DNA of 64,000 bases from Sphingopyxis sp. H115 (GTDB taxonomy: Bacteria > Pseudomonadota > Alphaproteobacteria > Sphingomonadales > Sphingomonadaceae): the NCBI RefSeq assembly GCF_001468465.1, contig NZ_LNSA01000005.1:124001-188000 (forward strand), read 5' to 3'. The translations under genes were made by a program, and so were the position numbers. Of this stretch, positions 41,870-50,509 are shown piece after piece. Numbering within the stretch: the first letter of the stretch is position 1; every line of letters begins with the position of its first letter. The notes beneath the pieces are model-generated. The model did no database searches. It saw nothing but the letters and a program-made list of their open reading frames with translations, and had not been told where the DNA came from.

Positions 41870-42880
41870 TCAGGCGGCCTCGAGCAGGTGCCGCCGTTCG
41901 GCGCGCGACAGGCCCGTCTGTTCCGGGCCGGTGAGGTCGAAATCGAGCGTCAGGCTGGTGAGGGCCGGCGCAGGCTGCCACGGCCGCCGCTCGTCGAGCG
42001 ACATGCGGCCGCGCCGCGGCGCATCGGGCGCCGCGGTGACACGGCGGACAACGGGACCACCGATGCCATCGCCGTCGATTGCCTCACGCTCGTCTCGAAC
42101 GACGGCGAAGCCGCTGGCGATCAGTTGGTCGAGATCCCAGAGATACCCACCGCCGCTATGTTCTTCGAGCTGCAGCACGAAAAGATCATTGCGACTGCCA
42201 TCGATCCGCGAGCCGGCATCGCGCTCGGTCAGCAGCCAGACGTCGCCGCGATAGTTGTCGGGCCGATAGTCCTTGAGGAGATCGACCTTCAGGCTGCGCG
42301 GCTGCGTCCGGAGCAGGTCGGTCATCACCGATGGCGAAATCAGATTGTAGCGAACCAGGGTGCGGCACGTCGCCTCATAGCTGGCGCCGATCCGCAGCGA
42401 GAGCTGATAGACGACATTGGGGCGCCGGAAATGATCGATCTGCCATCCTTGTCGCGCGCTGTGCGCGAGCACCAGCCATTTCGGCATCATGAAGGCGATC
42501 GCAAAGGCGTCGGCTTCGGTTTCCTCGAAGTTGTTTCCCGGTTCGGGCGACATCGGCATCCGGCGCAGGATGCTCTCATCGTCGAGGCTCGGCTCGTGTC
42601 GCATCGAAAAATGCCCGAGTTCGTGCGCGGCCGTGAAGCGCTGGATGCTCATCGGTCGTTCCGTCGTGACGAGAACGCCAGGAGCAGGTGCGCTGAGATA
42701 GGCGCCGAGCAGGCCTTTCAGAGGACGAAGCAGCAAGGGTAGACCCACGGCATGGATCGCGCCGAAGACATCGACGCTGCCGCCTTGGGTCTCGATCAGT
42801 GCGCGCGTATCGAGTTCGCGATGCAGGCGGCCCGCTGCCATCGTACCAGCGCGAACCGCGCTCGCATAATCCGACGCCAT
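41870..42880 (-). CDS. ImmA/IrrE metalloprotease fused to chagasin-like inhibitor domain
   Basis: A 336-residue two-domain protein. Residues 30-190 are an ImmA/IrrE zinc protease: His86, Glu87 and His90 in AAHELGHFS, with Glu122 in ETEADAFA as third ligand. Such proteases cleave XRE repressors and start a stress or excision response. Residues 210-320 show the three contact loops of I42 (chagasin) inhibitors: HSGGGYLW (241-248), GIGGPV (272-277) and RRPW (298-301). The gene lies between an XRE regulator and a papain-like protease, the natural partners of its two domains. Confidence 0.82.
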   Translation of the reverse strand: MASDYASAVRAGTMAAGRLHRELDTRALIETQGGSVDVFGAIHAVGLPLLLRPLKGLLGAYLSAPAPGVLVTTERPMSIQRFTAAHELGHFSMRHEPSLDDESILRRMPMSPEPGNNFEETEADAFAIAFMMPKWLVLAHSARQGWQIDHFRRPNVVYQLSLRIGASYEATCRTLVRYNLISPSVMTDLLRTQPRSLKVDLLKDYRPDNYRGDVWLLTERDAGSRIDGSRNDLFVLQLEEHSGGGYLWDLDQLIASGFAVVRDEREAIDGDGIGGPVVRRVTAAPDAPRRGRMSLDERRPWQPAPALTSLTLDFDLTGPEQTGLSRAERRHLLEAA

Positions 42881-42883
42881 CGA

Positions 42884-43258
42884 TCAGCTCCGTTCGCCGC
42901 CAGACCGCGAGCGGAGATATTCGGCAAACCGGCTCAGCTCGGCCCGGTCCTCAGTCGACAAGGCCGCAACGCGTCGCGCCAGATGGGCGACATCGGCGGG
43001 AAGGCTCGCGGAGGCCTCGTCTTCGCCGGTAAAATAGGCCACCGACTGGCGGTAAAGACGGGCAAGCCGCGTCAGTTCGATCGCTTCAACGCGGCGCTGG
43101 CCATTCTCGATATCGGTAAGCGCGGTCCGGGGAATCTTGAGATAGGCAGCAACTTCTTCCTGCTTGAGGCCGAGATATTTCCGTGCTTCGCGCAGACGGT
43201 CGCCCAAGCGCCGCCGCTCCTGCTCGTCGCCTTCCTGGCGGAGTGCGAGATTGGTCAT
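42884..43258 (-). CDS. XRE-family regulator paired with ImmA/IrrE
   Basis: A 124-residue protein with a helix-turn-helix in LREARKYLGLKQEEVAAYLK and ALTDIENGQRRVEAIEL, followed by a helical tail (residues 85-118). It is the classical partner and substrate of the ImmA-type protease encoded 3 bp downstream. It should repress the minus-strand operon, perhaps through the palindrome at 43634-43650. Its start overlaps the stop of the upstream gene by 4 bp. Confidence 0.85.
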   Translation of the reverse strand: MTNLALRQEGDEQERRRLGDRLREARKYLGLKQEEVAAYLKIPRTALTDIENGQRRVEAIELTRLARLYRQSVAYFTGEDEASASLPADVAHLARRVAALSTEDRAELSRFAEYLRSRSGGERS

Positions 43259-43593
43259 GGCTTCGACCCTTTCTTCTTAACCCAGACGCGTTCGATCTTA
43301 GGGAGGAGGTCGTCAATCGCCTTCTCGATCGAATTGTAGCCGCCGGTGCGGACGATGCTGTCGCGAAGCTCGATGTCGAGGACCTGCTCCACCGCGCAAA
43401 GCGTGTCGACCACGGACAAGGAGTCGAGTGGCACGGGCGCCTGGATGATCTTCGGGTTTTCCGGAGGCAGGGCAATTCCGCGCACCTGTGCCTCAGCCCT
43501 GGCCACTTGCAGCAGTTCGTCGACCAACGCCCTAATGGCGTCGGCTTTGGGAAACGCGGTTGCCGCGGGCTGCGGAGGAGCGATTGTCGCCAT
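43255..43593 (-). CDS. Acyl-carrier-protein-like small protein
   Basis: A 112-residue protein. Its second half reads PLDSLSVVDTLCAVEQ, then IELRDSIVRTGGYNSIEKA, which fits a carrier-protein fold with the D-S-L attachment site at Ser58. The first 45 residues are an Ala/Pro-rich lead. If loaded with phosphopantetheine it could carry an acyl group or an amino acid. It is the first gene of the minus-strand operon. The start at 43593 is preferred to 43614 because GCGAGG lies five bases before it. The carrier assignment rests on motif only. Confidence 0.55.
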   Translation of the reverse strand: MATIAPPQPAATAFPKADAIRALVDELLQVARAEAQVRGIALPPENPKIIQAPVPLDSLSVVDTLCAVEQVLDIELRDSIVRTGGYNSIEKAIDDLLPKIERVWVKKKGSKP

Positions 43594-43633
43594 GCATGCC
43601 TCGCACGATTTCACTACATTAAATGCGATATAA

Positions 43634-43650
43634 TGTCTGATAATCCGACA
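43634..43650. promoter_or_regulatory. 17-bp near-perfect palindrome before the minus-strand operon
   Basis: TGTCTGATAATCCGACA has arms of 8 bp matching at 7 positions. It lies 41 bases upstream of the acyl-carrier-like gene in a promoter-like A+T-rich patch (TATAAT appears just beside it). It is a good candidate operator for the XRE repressor of this operon. Confidence 0.6.
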
Positions 43651-43917
43651 CGCAAGCCCGAATTTGCAGCTCGGATTTTTGCAGGGTGTAGCGGGTCATC
43701 GGCGGTGCGGTGTGGTGGTCAGTGCCACCTCGAGGGACAACGACAGGGCAGAATCATCAACTCGGGTCATAGCTCGATCAAAAGAACAGAGCTGGAATAT
43801 TGAGTCAGTCGCCGACGAGTGATCTCCTTCGGTCACCCACCAGCCCCCAGCGGCTCCGTTCATTTCGGGCGGCCCATAGCCGAGTCTTGAAGCCGCGCCC
43901 CGACCGCATCCGGCGGT
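43651..43917. other. Non-coding stretch before traG
   Basis: About 270 bp, no convincing gene. It must contain the promoter of the long traG-trb operon. No clear operator or hairpin stands out. Confidence 0.45.
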
Positions 43918-45963
43918 ATGGGCGGGAGCTTCAACGTGACCCCGACCAAATTGCTCATCGGCCAGATCCTTGTCGTGTTCGCAATCGTGATCGCGGGCCT
44001 CTGGGCGGCGACCCAATGGGCGGCGGCGATGCTCGCCTACCAGCCCGAACTTGGTCCGGCCTGGTTCATGGCTGGAAGCACGCCGGTCTATCGTCCCTGG
44101 GCGCTCTTCCCCTGGTGGTATCACTACGATGCCTATGCGCCGCATGTTTTCGACAAGGCCGGCGCGCTCGCCGGCGCGAGCGGTTTCATCGGCTGCGGCG
44201 CGGCGATCGCAGGCTCGCTCTGGCGCGCGCGGCAGTCGCGTCACGTCACCACCTATGGTTCGGCGCGCTGGGCCAGGCCGAACGAGATCGAGCGGGCCGG
44301 CCTTTACGGTGATGCCGGCGTATTCCTGGGCCGCTCGCGCGGCCGCTATCTCCGGCATGACGGCCCCGAACATATCATGGCGTTCGCGCCAACCCGTTCG
44401 GGCAAGGGCGTCGGGCTGGTCATACCGACACTGCTTGGCTGGACCGGCAGCGCCGTGGTTCACGACATCAAGGGCGAGAACTGGCAGCTCACCGCCGGCT
44501 GGCGCGCGCGCTTCTCCCACGTCCTGCTGTTCAATCCGACCGATCCCGCTTCCGCCAAATACAACCCGCTGCTGGAGGTCCGGCGCGGCGAGCATGAGGT
44601 CCGCGACGTCCAGAACATCGCCGACATCCTGGTCGATCCCGAAGGCGCGCTCGAACGGCGCAACCACTGGGAGAAAACCTCCCATTCGCTCCTGGTCGGC
44701 GCGATCCTCCACGTCCTTTATGCGGAGGAAGAAAAGACGCTCGCACGGGTAGCCACATTCCTGTCGGACCCGCAGCGGCCGTTCACCGCCACGCTCCGGC
44801 GGATGATGACCACCAATCACCTCGGCACGAAGGATGCGCCGCAGATCCATCCCGTCGTCGCCTCGGCGGCGCGCGAGGTGCTCAACAAGAGCGAGAACGA
44901 GCGCAGCGGCGTCCTCTCCACCGCAATGTCGTTTCTCGGGCTCTATCGCGACCCGACCGTCGCCGCGGTGACATCGCGCTGCGACTGGCGGATCGCCGAT
45001 CTCGTCGAGGCCGGCCATCCGGTCTCGCTCTACCTTGTCATCCCGCCATCGGACATCAGCCGCACCAAGCCGCTGGTGCGGTTGGTGCTCAACCAGATCG
45101 GCCGCCGCCTCACCGAAAAGCTCGATGCCGATCCCGCCAGGGCGGGCAAGCACAAGCTCCTGATGATGCTCGACGAGTTCCCGGCATTGGGGCGGCTCGA
45201 CTTCTTCGAGACCAGTCTTGCCTTTCTCGCGGGCTATGGAGTGCGCGCCTTCCTGATCGCGCAGTCCTTGAACCAGATCGAGAAGGCTTATGGCGAGCAC
45301 AACTCGATCCTCGACAACTGCCATGTCCGCGTCGCGTTTGCGACCAACGACGAGCGCACGGCGCGGCGGATTTCGGACGCGCTCGGCATCGCCACCGAAC
45401 AGCGCGCGATGCGCAACTATGCCGGCCACCGGCTCGCGCCCTGGCTGGCGCACGTCATGGTCAGCCGGCAGGAGACCGCCCGGCCACTCCTGACCACCGG
45501 CGAGGTGATGCAGCTCCCGCCCAAGGATGAGCTTGTCCTTGTCTCCGGCATGGCCCCGATCCGCGCGAGGAAGCTGCGCTATTACGAGGACCGCAATTTC
45601 CGCGAGCGGATCGCACCGCCGCCGCAGCCCGCGCCCGGAGACTATCCCGACCGGCCGCAGGCACGCCCCAACGACTGGAGCGGACTGGTCCGCGCGCCCG
45701 ATACCCGGCTCGGCAAGCCCGATGACGATGCGAAGGCGGATGAGGACGGCGGCTTGCAACAGCAGCGCCACCCCGGCCTCGGCGAAGAACCCGCCAAAAA
45801 ACCCGAGCCGCCAAAGCAGCTCGACCTGCTCGGCCTGGACAGCGACGACACCGACACGATCGCCGACAAGCACGCGATGGACCGCGCCGGCGCCACCGGC
45901 ACGCTGATCCGCGCTCACGCGATCAATCAGGGTCGCAGCGCCGACATGCTGCCGGACTTCTGA
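43918..45963 (+). CDS. traG: Type IV coupling protein TraG/VirD4
   Basis: A 681-residue inner-membrane ATPase that links the relaxase-DNA complex to the secretion channel. Two N-terminal membrane segments (about residues 12-33 and 83-103) are followed by the nucleotide-binding domain with Walker A FAPTRSGKGVG and Walker B LLMMLDEFPALG. The C-terminal 120 residues are Pro/Asp-rich and probably bind substrate. It heads the mating-pair operon; the next gene starts 3 bp after its stop. Confidence 0.95.
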   Translation: MGGSFNVTPTKLLIGQILVVFAIVIAGLWAATQWAAAMLAYQPELGPAWFMAGSTPVYRPWALFPWWYHYDAYAPHVFDKAGALAGASGFIGCGAAIAGSLWRARQSRHVTTYGSARWARPNEIERAGLYGDAGVFLGRSRGRYLRHDGPEHIMAFAPTRSGKGVGLVIPTLLGWTGSAVVHDIKGENWQLTAGWRARFSHVLLFNPTDPASAKYNPLLEVRRGEHEVRDVQNIADILVDPEGALERRNHWEKTSHSLLVGAILHVLYAEEEKTLARVATFLSDPQRPFTATLRRMMTTNHLGTKDAPQIHPVVASAAREVLNKSENERSGVLSTAMSFLGLYRDPTVAAVTSRCDWRIADLVEAGHPVSLYLVIPPSDISRTKPLVRLVLNQIGRRLTEKLDADPARAGKHKLLMMLDEFPALGRLDFFETSLAFLAGYGVRAFLIAQSLNQIEKAYGEHNSILDNCHVRVAFATNDERTARRISDALGIATEQRAMRNYAGHRLAPWLAHVMVSRQETARPLLTTGEVMQLPPKDELVLVSGMAPIRARKLRYYEDRNFRERIAPPPQPAPGDYPDRPQARPNDWSGLVRAPDTRLGKPDDDAKADEDGGLQQQRHPGLGEEPAKKPEPPKQLDLLGLDSDDTDTIADKHAMDRAGATGTLIRAHAINQGRSADMLPDF

Positions 45964-45965
45964 CA

Positions 45966-46391
45966 ATGGCCGCGATCAAACCCAACCGCGTCCGCTACCA
46001 GCTCTTCCTGCCCGAAGATCTGAGCCACCGCTTCGAGGCGCTGGCGAGCCAGCCCGGCGCGTCCAAATCGGCGATCCTCACCGACGCGCTCACCGCCTGG
46101 CTCAACCGGCAGGCGGCGAGCGAGCTGGAGAACAAGTTCAGCCAGCGGCTCGATCGCATGTCGCTCGCGCTGGGGCGTGTCGAGCGTGACGGGCATGTGC
46201 TGCTCGAGAGCCTGGCGCTGTTCATCCGCTATGAACTGATGGTGCAGGCCCCTTTGGCCGAAGCCGACGAAGCGGCGCGTGCGATCGGCCGAGACCGCTT
46301 CGAGGCGTTCATTGCCCGCGTCGGCGAAGCGCTCGCCAGCGGCCAGCGCACGCTTGCTGCCTCCGCGAAAGACAATGGAGGTGGGCGATGA
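45966..46391 (+). CDS. CopG-family ribbon-helix-helix protein of the trb operon
   Basis: A 141-residue protein. The first 50 residues, VRYQLFLPEDLSHRFEALAS and on to SAILTDALTAWL, form a ribbon-helix-helix DNA-binding domain. The remainder is helical. Proteins of this kind commonly sit between traG and trbB on ICEs of this group and probably regulate the operon or help form the relaxosome. Its stop overlaps the trbB start (ATGA). Confidence 0.8.
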   Translation: MAAIKPNRVRYQLFLPEDLSHRFEALASQPGASKSAILTDALTAWLNRQAASELENKFSQRLDRMSLALGRVERDGHVLLESLALFIRYELMVQAPLAEADEAARAIGRDRFEAFIARVGEALASGQRTLAASAKDNGGGR

Positions 46392-47410
46392 GCGACACGC
46401 TTTTCGGCTCCGATAATTCCGCAGGGCGTCGGCGCGCGATGCTGCGCACCGCGATGGGGCCGACCATCGCCGCAGCGCTGGCCGATCCGGTGGTCATCGA
46501 GATCATGGTGAACCCGGACGGCGTGTTGCGCCTTGATCGACTCGGCGAAGGCCGGATCGATACCGGCACCAAATATGAGCCCGCGCAGGTCGAGCGGATC
46601 ATCCGCCTGGTTGCCAGCCACGCACGGACAGAGGTTCATGGCAATGCGCCGATCGTGTCAGCCGAGCTGCCACCGCACGGCGAAGGCGCGGGCGAGCGGT
46701 TCGAGGGTATCCTGCCGCCGGTCAGCCTCGCGCCGTGCTTCTCGATCCGCAAGCCCGCGGCGCGCATCTACACTTTGCTCGACTATGTGCGGGACGGCAT
46801 CATGCCCGCCGACACGGCGCGACTGCTGTCGATGGCCGTGGTCGAGCGCAAGAACATCCTGGTCGCGGGTGGCACCAGTTCGGGCAAGACGACGCTTGCC
46901 AACGCGCTGCTCGCCGAGATGGCGCACCTCGACGAACGCGTCATCATCATTGAAGACACGCGTGAGTTGCAATGCGCCGCGCCCGACGTGGTGGGGCTGC
47001 GCACGCGTACGATTGGCACTGCCGGAGCCGGCGGCGTCACGATGGCTGATCTTGTCCGCTCGACATTGCGGCTCCGCCCCGATCGCATCGTCGTTGGCGA
47101 GGTGCGCGGGCGCGAAGCGCTCGACATGCTCAAAGCCTGGAACACCGGGCATCCGGGCGGCATCGCAACCGTCCACGCCAATTCGGCAGTGTCGGCGCTC
47201 TACCGGCTCGAGCAGCTCGTGCAGGAAAGCGTCGTCACCGTTCCGCGCCGGCTGATCGCCGACGCCATCGACATGATCGTGTTCATCGCCGGGCGCGGCC
47301 TCGCGCGCCGCGTCGACACGATCGCGCGCGTCGCCGGCCTCGATCCCGACGGCGGCTACGCCGTCCTCGACCTTACTCCCGACCACGCCCTCGAACCCCA
47401 AGGAGAATGA
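46388..47410 (+). CDS. trbB: Conjugal transfer ATPase TrbB (VirB11-like)
   Basis: A 340-residue hexameric traffic ATPase at the inner face of the transfer channel. The Walker A motif is GGTSSGKTTLANAL, followed by the Asp box IIIEDTREL and the Walker B/His box region LRLRPDRIVVGEVRG and GHPGGIATVHAN. It powers pilus assembly and substrate transfer with TrbE and TraG. Length is typical. Overlap with both neighbours shows translational coupling. Confidence 0.95.
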   Translation: MSDTLFGSDNSAGRRRAMLRTAMGPTIAAALADPVVIEIMVNPDGVLRLDRLGEGRIDTGTKYEPAQVERIIRLVASHARTEVHGNAPIVSAELPPHGEGAGERFEGILPPVSLAPCFSIRKPAARIYTLLDYVRDGIMPADTARLLSMAVVERKNILVAGGTSSGKTTLANALLAEMAHLDERVIIIEDTRELQCAAPDVVGLRTRTIGTAGAGGVTMADLVRSTLRLRPDRIVVGEVRGREALDMLKAWNTGHPGGIATVHANSAVSALYRLEQLVQESVVTVPRRLIADAIDMIVFIAGRGLARRVDTIARVAGLDPDGGYAVLDLTPDHALEPQGE

Positions 47411-47412
47411 CC

Positions 47413-47760
47413 ATGCGCTTGTCCCGTATTCCTGCCCGTATTCCCGATCGTCGGAGCATCTTCCTCACCGGCGCCGCCATCGGCCTCGGGCTTGCGCTCG
47501 CCGCCACCGCGCAGGCCGCCGGCTCGGGCATGCCGTGGGAGGAACCGCTTCAGCAGGTCCTCGAATCGGTCCAGGGTCCTGTCGCCAAGATCGTCGCGGT
47601 GATCATCATCATCGTCACCGGTTTGACGCTCGCGTTCGGCGAGACGGCAGGCGGGTTCCGGCGCCTCATCCAGATCATCTTCGGCCTGTCGATCGCGTTT
47701 GCGGCGTCGAGCTTCTTCCTCAGCTTCTTCAGCTTCGGCGGCGGGGCGCTCATCTCGTGA
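47413..47760 (+). CDS. trbC: Conjugal pilin TrbC (VirB2-like)
   Basis: A 115-residue prepilin. A long signal sequence (FLTGAAIGLGLALAATAQA) is followed by a hydrophobic pilin core with two membrane helices (IVAVIIIIVTGLTLAFG and LIQIIFGLSIAFAASSFFL). The TraF peptidase encoded at 28021 would process it. ATG 47413 is preferred to 47407 because the AAGGAGA at 47399-47405 is then correctly spaced. Confidence 0.92.
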   Translation: MRLSRIPARIPDRRSIFLTGAAIGLGLALAATAQAAGSGMPWEEPLQQVLESVQGPVAKIVAVIIIIVTGLTLAFGETAGGFRRLIQIIFGLSIAFAASSFFLSFFSFGGGALIS

Positions 47761-48041
47761 ACGCGCCAAATTCCTATGGCGCCAGCCATATCGAGGGGTT
47801 CGAGGCGCCGATGCACCGCGCGCTTGCCGAGCCGATCCTGCTTGGCGGGGCGCCGCGAGCGATCGCGATCGTCAATGGTACGATCGCGGCCGCGCTCGGA
47901 CTCGGTCTCCAGCAGTGGATCGCCGGGCTGGCCATGTGGGCGTTCGGGCACACTCTCGCGGTGTTCGCCGCCAAGCGCGATCCCGACTTCGCCCCGGTCC
48001 TTGTCCGCCACCTTCGCCAGAAGGGGCATCTGTCATGCTGA
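47757..48041 (+). CDS. trbD: Conjugal transfer protein TrbD (VirB3-like)
   Basis: A 94-residue inner-membrane protein. Start GTG at 47757 overlaps the trbC stop by four bases. GFEAPMHRALAEPILLGGAP is the characteristic N-terminal segment; one hydrophobic hairpin follows (AIAIVNGTIAAALGLGL and AMWAFGHTLAVF). It works with the TrbE ATPase in pilus assembly. The last 7 bases overlap trbE. Confidence 0.9.
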   Translation: MNAPNSYGASHIEGFEAPMHRALAEPILLGGAPRAIAIVNGTIAAALGLGLQQWIAGLAMWAFGHTLAVFAAKRDPDFAPVLVRHLRQKGHLSC

Positions 48042-50503
48042 ATCTGCGCGAATACCGTCAGAAGGCCGACCGGCTCGCCGATCATCTTCCATGGGCGGCG
48101 CTTGTCGCGCCCGGCGTGGTGCTCAACAAGGACGGCAGCTTTTTGCGCGTCCTCAGGTTCCGCGGCCCCGATCTAGAATCCGCCACCGAAGCCGAGCTTG
48201 TCGCCGCCTGCGCGCGGGCGAACAATGTCCTGAAGCGCTTCGGCTCGGGCTGGGCACTCCATTTCGAGGCCGAGCGGCGCGAAGCGCTGGGTTATCCCGA
48301 CAGCAGCTTTCCCGATGCGGCGTCGTGGCTGGTCGATGAGGAACGGCGCGCGGCGTTCGAAAGCGCGGGCGCGCATTTCGAGAGCCGCTATTATCTGACG
48401 CTCACCCTCCTGCCTCCGCCCGATCAGGCGGACACGGCGGGCCGAGCGCTGATCGAGCGCAGCGACGACGCGAAGGGCCGCGACTGGCGACAAGCGCTTG
48501 CCGGCTTCATCGCCGAGACGGATCGTGCGCTTGACCTGTTCAGAGGCTTCATGCCCGAGGTGCGCGCGCTCGGCGACAGCGAAATGCTGACCTTTCTCCA
48601 CGGTGCGATCTCCGCGCGCCGCCATGTCGTCGCCGTGCCCGAAACGCCCATCTATCTGGACGGGCTGCTCGCCGACACGCCGCTGACCGGCGGGCTCGAA
48701 CCGATGCTCGGCGACGAGCATCTGCGGACGCTCACCATCCTCGGATTTCCGAACGCGAGCCGTCCCGGCATCCTCGACGGACTCAACCATGAGGATTTTG
48801 GCTATCGCTGGGTGACGCGCTTCATTGCGCTCGACAAGACCGACGCAACCAAAGCGCTCACTCGCCTGCGGCGGCAGTGGTTCAACAAGCGCAAGTCGAT
48901 CACCGCGCTGCTGCGCGAAGTCATCTACAACCAGCCGGTCCAGCTTCTCGACAGCGATGCCGACAACAAGGTGGTCGATGCCGACCTCGCCTTGCAGGCG
49001 CTCGGCGGCGATCATGTCGCGTTCGGCTATCTGACGACGACGATCACCGTTGCCGATATCGACCGCGCCCGCGTCGAGGAAAAGGTCCGCGCGGTCGAGC
49101 GCATCGTCAACGGGCTCGGCTTCACCTGCATCCGCGAGGGCATGAATGTGGTCGAGGCGTGGCTGTCGAGCCTGCCGGGCCATGTCTATGCGAACGTCCG
49201 GCAACCGATCGTCCACACCCTGAATCTCGCGCATCTCATGCCGCTGTCCTCGGTATGGGCAGGACCGGCGCGTAATCCGCACCTCGACGGTCCGCCGCTG
49301 CTTTATGCGGAAACCAGCGGCTCGACGCCGTTCCGTCTCAGCACGCATGTCGGCGACGTCGGTCATATGCTGATCGTCGGACCCACCGGGGCCGGAAAGT
49401 CGGTGCTGCTCGCAATGCTCGCGCTTCAGTTCCGGCGATATCCAGACTCCCAGGTCTATGTCTTCGACAAGGGATTTTCGGCGCGCGCGGCCGTGCTGGC
49501 GATGGGCGGCGCGCATCACGCGCTCGGGCTTGGCGGTGAGAGCGGTCATGCCGATGACGTGGGCGGGCGAACGATCGCCTTCCAGCCGCTGCGCCACATC
49601 GATCGCTCCAACGCACGCGCCTGGGCGACCGAATGGATCGGCGCGCTGCTCGCCCATGAGAAAGTACTGGTCACACCCGAGATCAAGGAGGCCGTCTGGT
49701 CGGCGCTCACCAATCTCGCGACCGCCCCGATCGAGGAACGCACGCTCACCGGCCTGTCGCTGCTGCTGCAATCGGCACCGCTGCGATCGGCGCTCGCGCC
49801 CTATACGCTCGAAGGATCGTTCGGCCGCCTGCTCGACGCCGCCGAAGACGATCTAGCGATCGCCGACGTGCAGTGCTTCGAGACTGAAGCGCTGATGGGG
49901 CAGGCGGGCGTCGTTGCGCCCGTGCTGACCTACCTGTTCCATCGTCTCGAGGAGCGCTTCACCGGGCGGCCGACGCTTCTCGTACTGGATGAAGCCTGGG
50001 TGTTCCTCGACCACCCGCTGTTCGCCGCGCGCATCCGTGAGTGGCTGAAGGTGCTGCGCAAGAAGAACGTCAGCGTCGTGTTCGCGACACAGAGCCTAGC
50101 CGATATCGCCGACAGCACGATCGCGCCGGCCATCATCGAAAGCTGTCCGCAGCGCATCTTGCTGCCCAATGATCGGGCGATCGAGCCGCAGGGCCAGACG
50201 GTCTACGTCCGCTTCGGTCTCAACGCGCGCCAGATCGAACTGGTCAGCCGCGCGACGCCCAAGCGGCAATATTATCTGCAATCAGCGCGCGGCAACCGGC
50301 TGTTCGAGCTTGGGCTAGGCCCGATCGCGCTGGCGTTGTGCGGCGCGTCCGATCCCGACAGCCAGAAGCGCATAGACGCGGTGCTGGCCGAAAAGGGCCA
50401 GGCCGACTTCGCCGCGACCTTTCTCTCCCAAGCCGGCCTCGATTGGGCGGCCGACCTGCTTGGGCGTCACCCTGCCGCCCGCCCCCCAGAAGACAAGGAG
50501 TAA
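48035..50503 (+). CDS. trbE: Conjugal transfer ATPase TrbE (VirB4-like)
   Basis: An 822-residue ATPase, the largest part of the channel machinery. The N-terminal CagE/TrbE domain (residues 1-420) precedes a motor domain with Walker A VGPTGAGKSVL and Walker B LLVLDEAWVFLDHP, plus the FATQSLADI motif. It energises pilin extraction and substrate transfer. The start at 48035 matches the family beginning MLNLREYR. Length is standard, so the gene looks intact. Confidence 0.95.
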   Translation: MLNLREYRQKADRLADHLPWAALVAPGVVLNKDGSFLRVLRFRGPDLESATEAELVAACARANNVLKRFGSGWALHFEAERREALGYPDSSFPDAASWLVDEERRAAFESAGAHFESRYYLTLTLLPPPDQADTAGRALIERSDDAKGRDWRQALAGFIAETDRALDLFRGFMPEVRALGDSEMLTFLHGAISARRHVVAVPETPIYLDGLLADTPLTGGLEPMLGDEHLRTLTILGFPNASRPGILDGLNHEDFGYRWVTRFIALDKTDATKALTRLRRQWFNKRKSITALLREVIYNQPVQLLDSDADNKVVDADLALQALGGDHVAFGYLTTTITVADIDRARVEEKVRAVERIVNGLGFTCIREGMNVVEAWLSSLPGHVYANVRQPIVHTLNLAHLMPLSSVWAGPARNPHLDGPPLLYAETSGSTPFRLSTHVGDVGHMLIVGPTGAGKSVLLAMLALQFRRYPDSQVYVFDKGFSARAAVLAMGGAHHALGLGGESGHADDVGGRTIAFQPLRHIDRSNARAWATEWIGALLAHEKVLVTPEIKEAVWSALTNLATAPIEERTLTGLSLLLQSAPLRSALAPYTLEGSFGRLLDAAEDDLAIADVQCFETEALMGQAGVVAPVLTYLFHRLEERFTGRPTLLVLDEAWVFLDHPLFAARIREWLKVLRKKNVSVVFATQSLADIADSTIAPAIIESCPQRILLPNDRAIEPQGQTVYVRFGLNARQIELVSRATPKRQYYLQSARGNRLFELGLGPIALALCGASDPDSQKRIDAVLAEKGQADFAATFLSQAGLDWAADLLGRHPAARPPEDKE

Positions 50504-50509
50504 TTTCCC

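Noticed and set aside
41765..42742. A 325-codon plus-strand frame opposite the ImmA/IrrE gene
   Set aside because: The minus strand has the zinc motif, inhibitor loops and operon context; the plus frame has only shadow composition.
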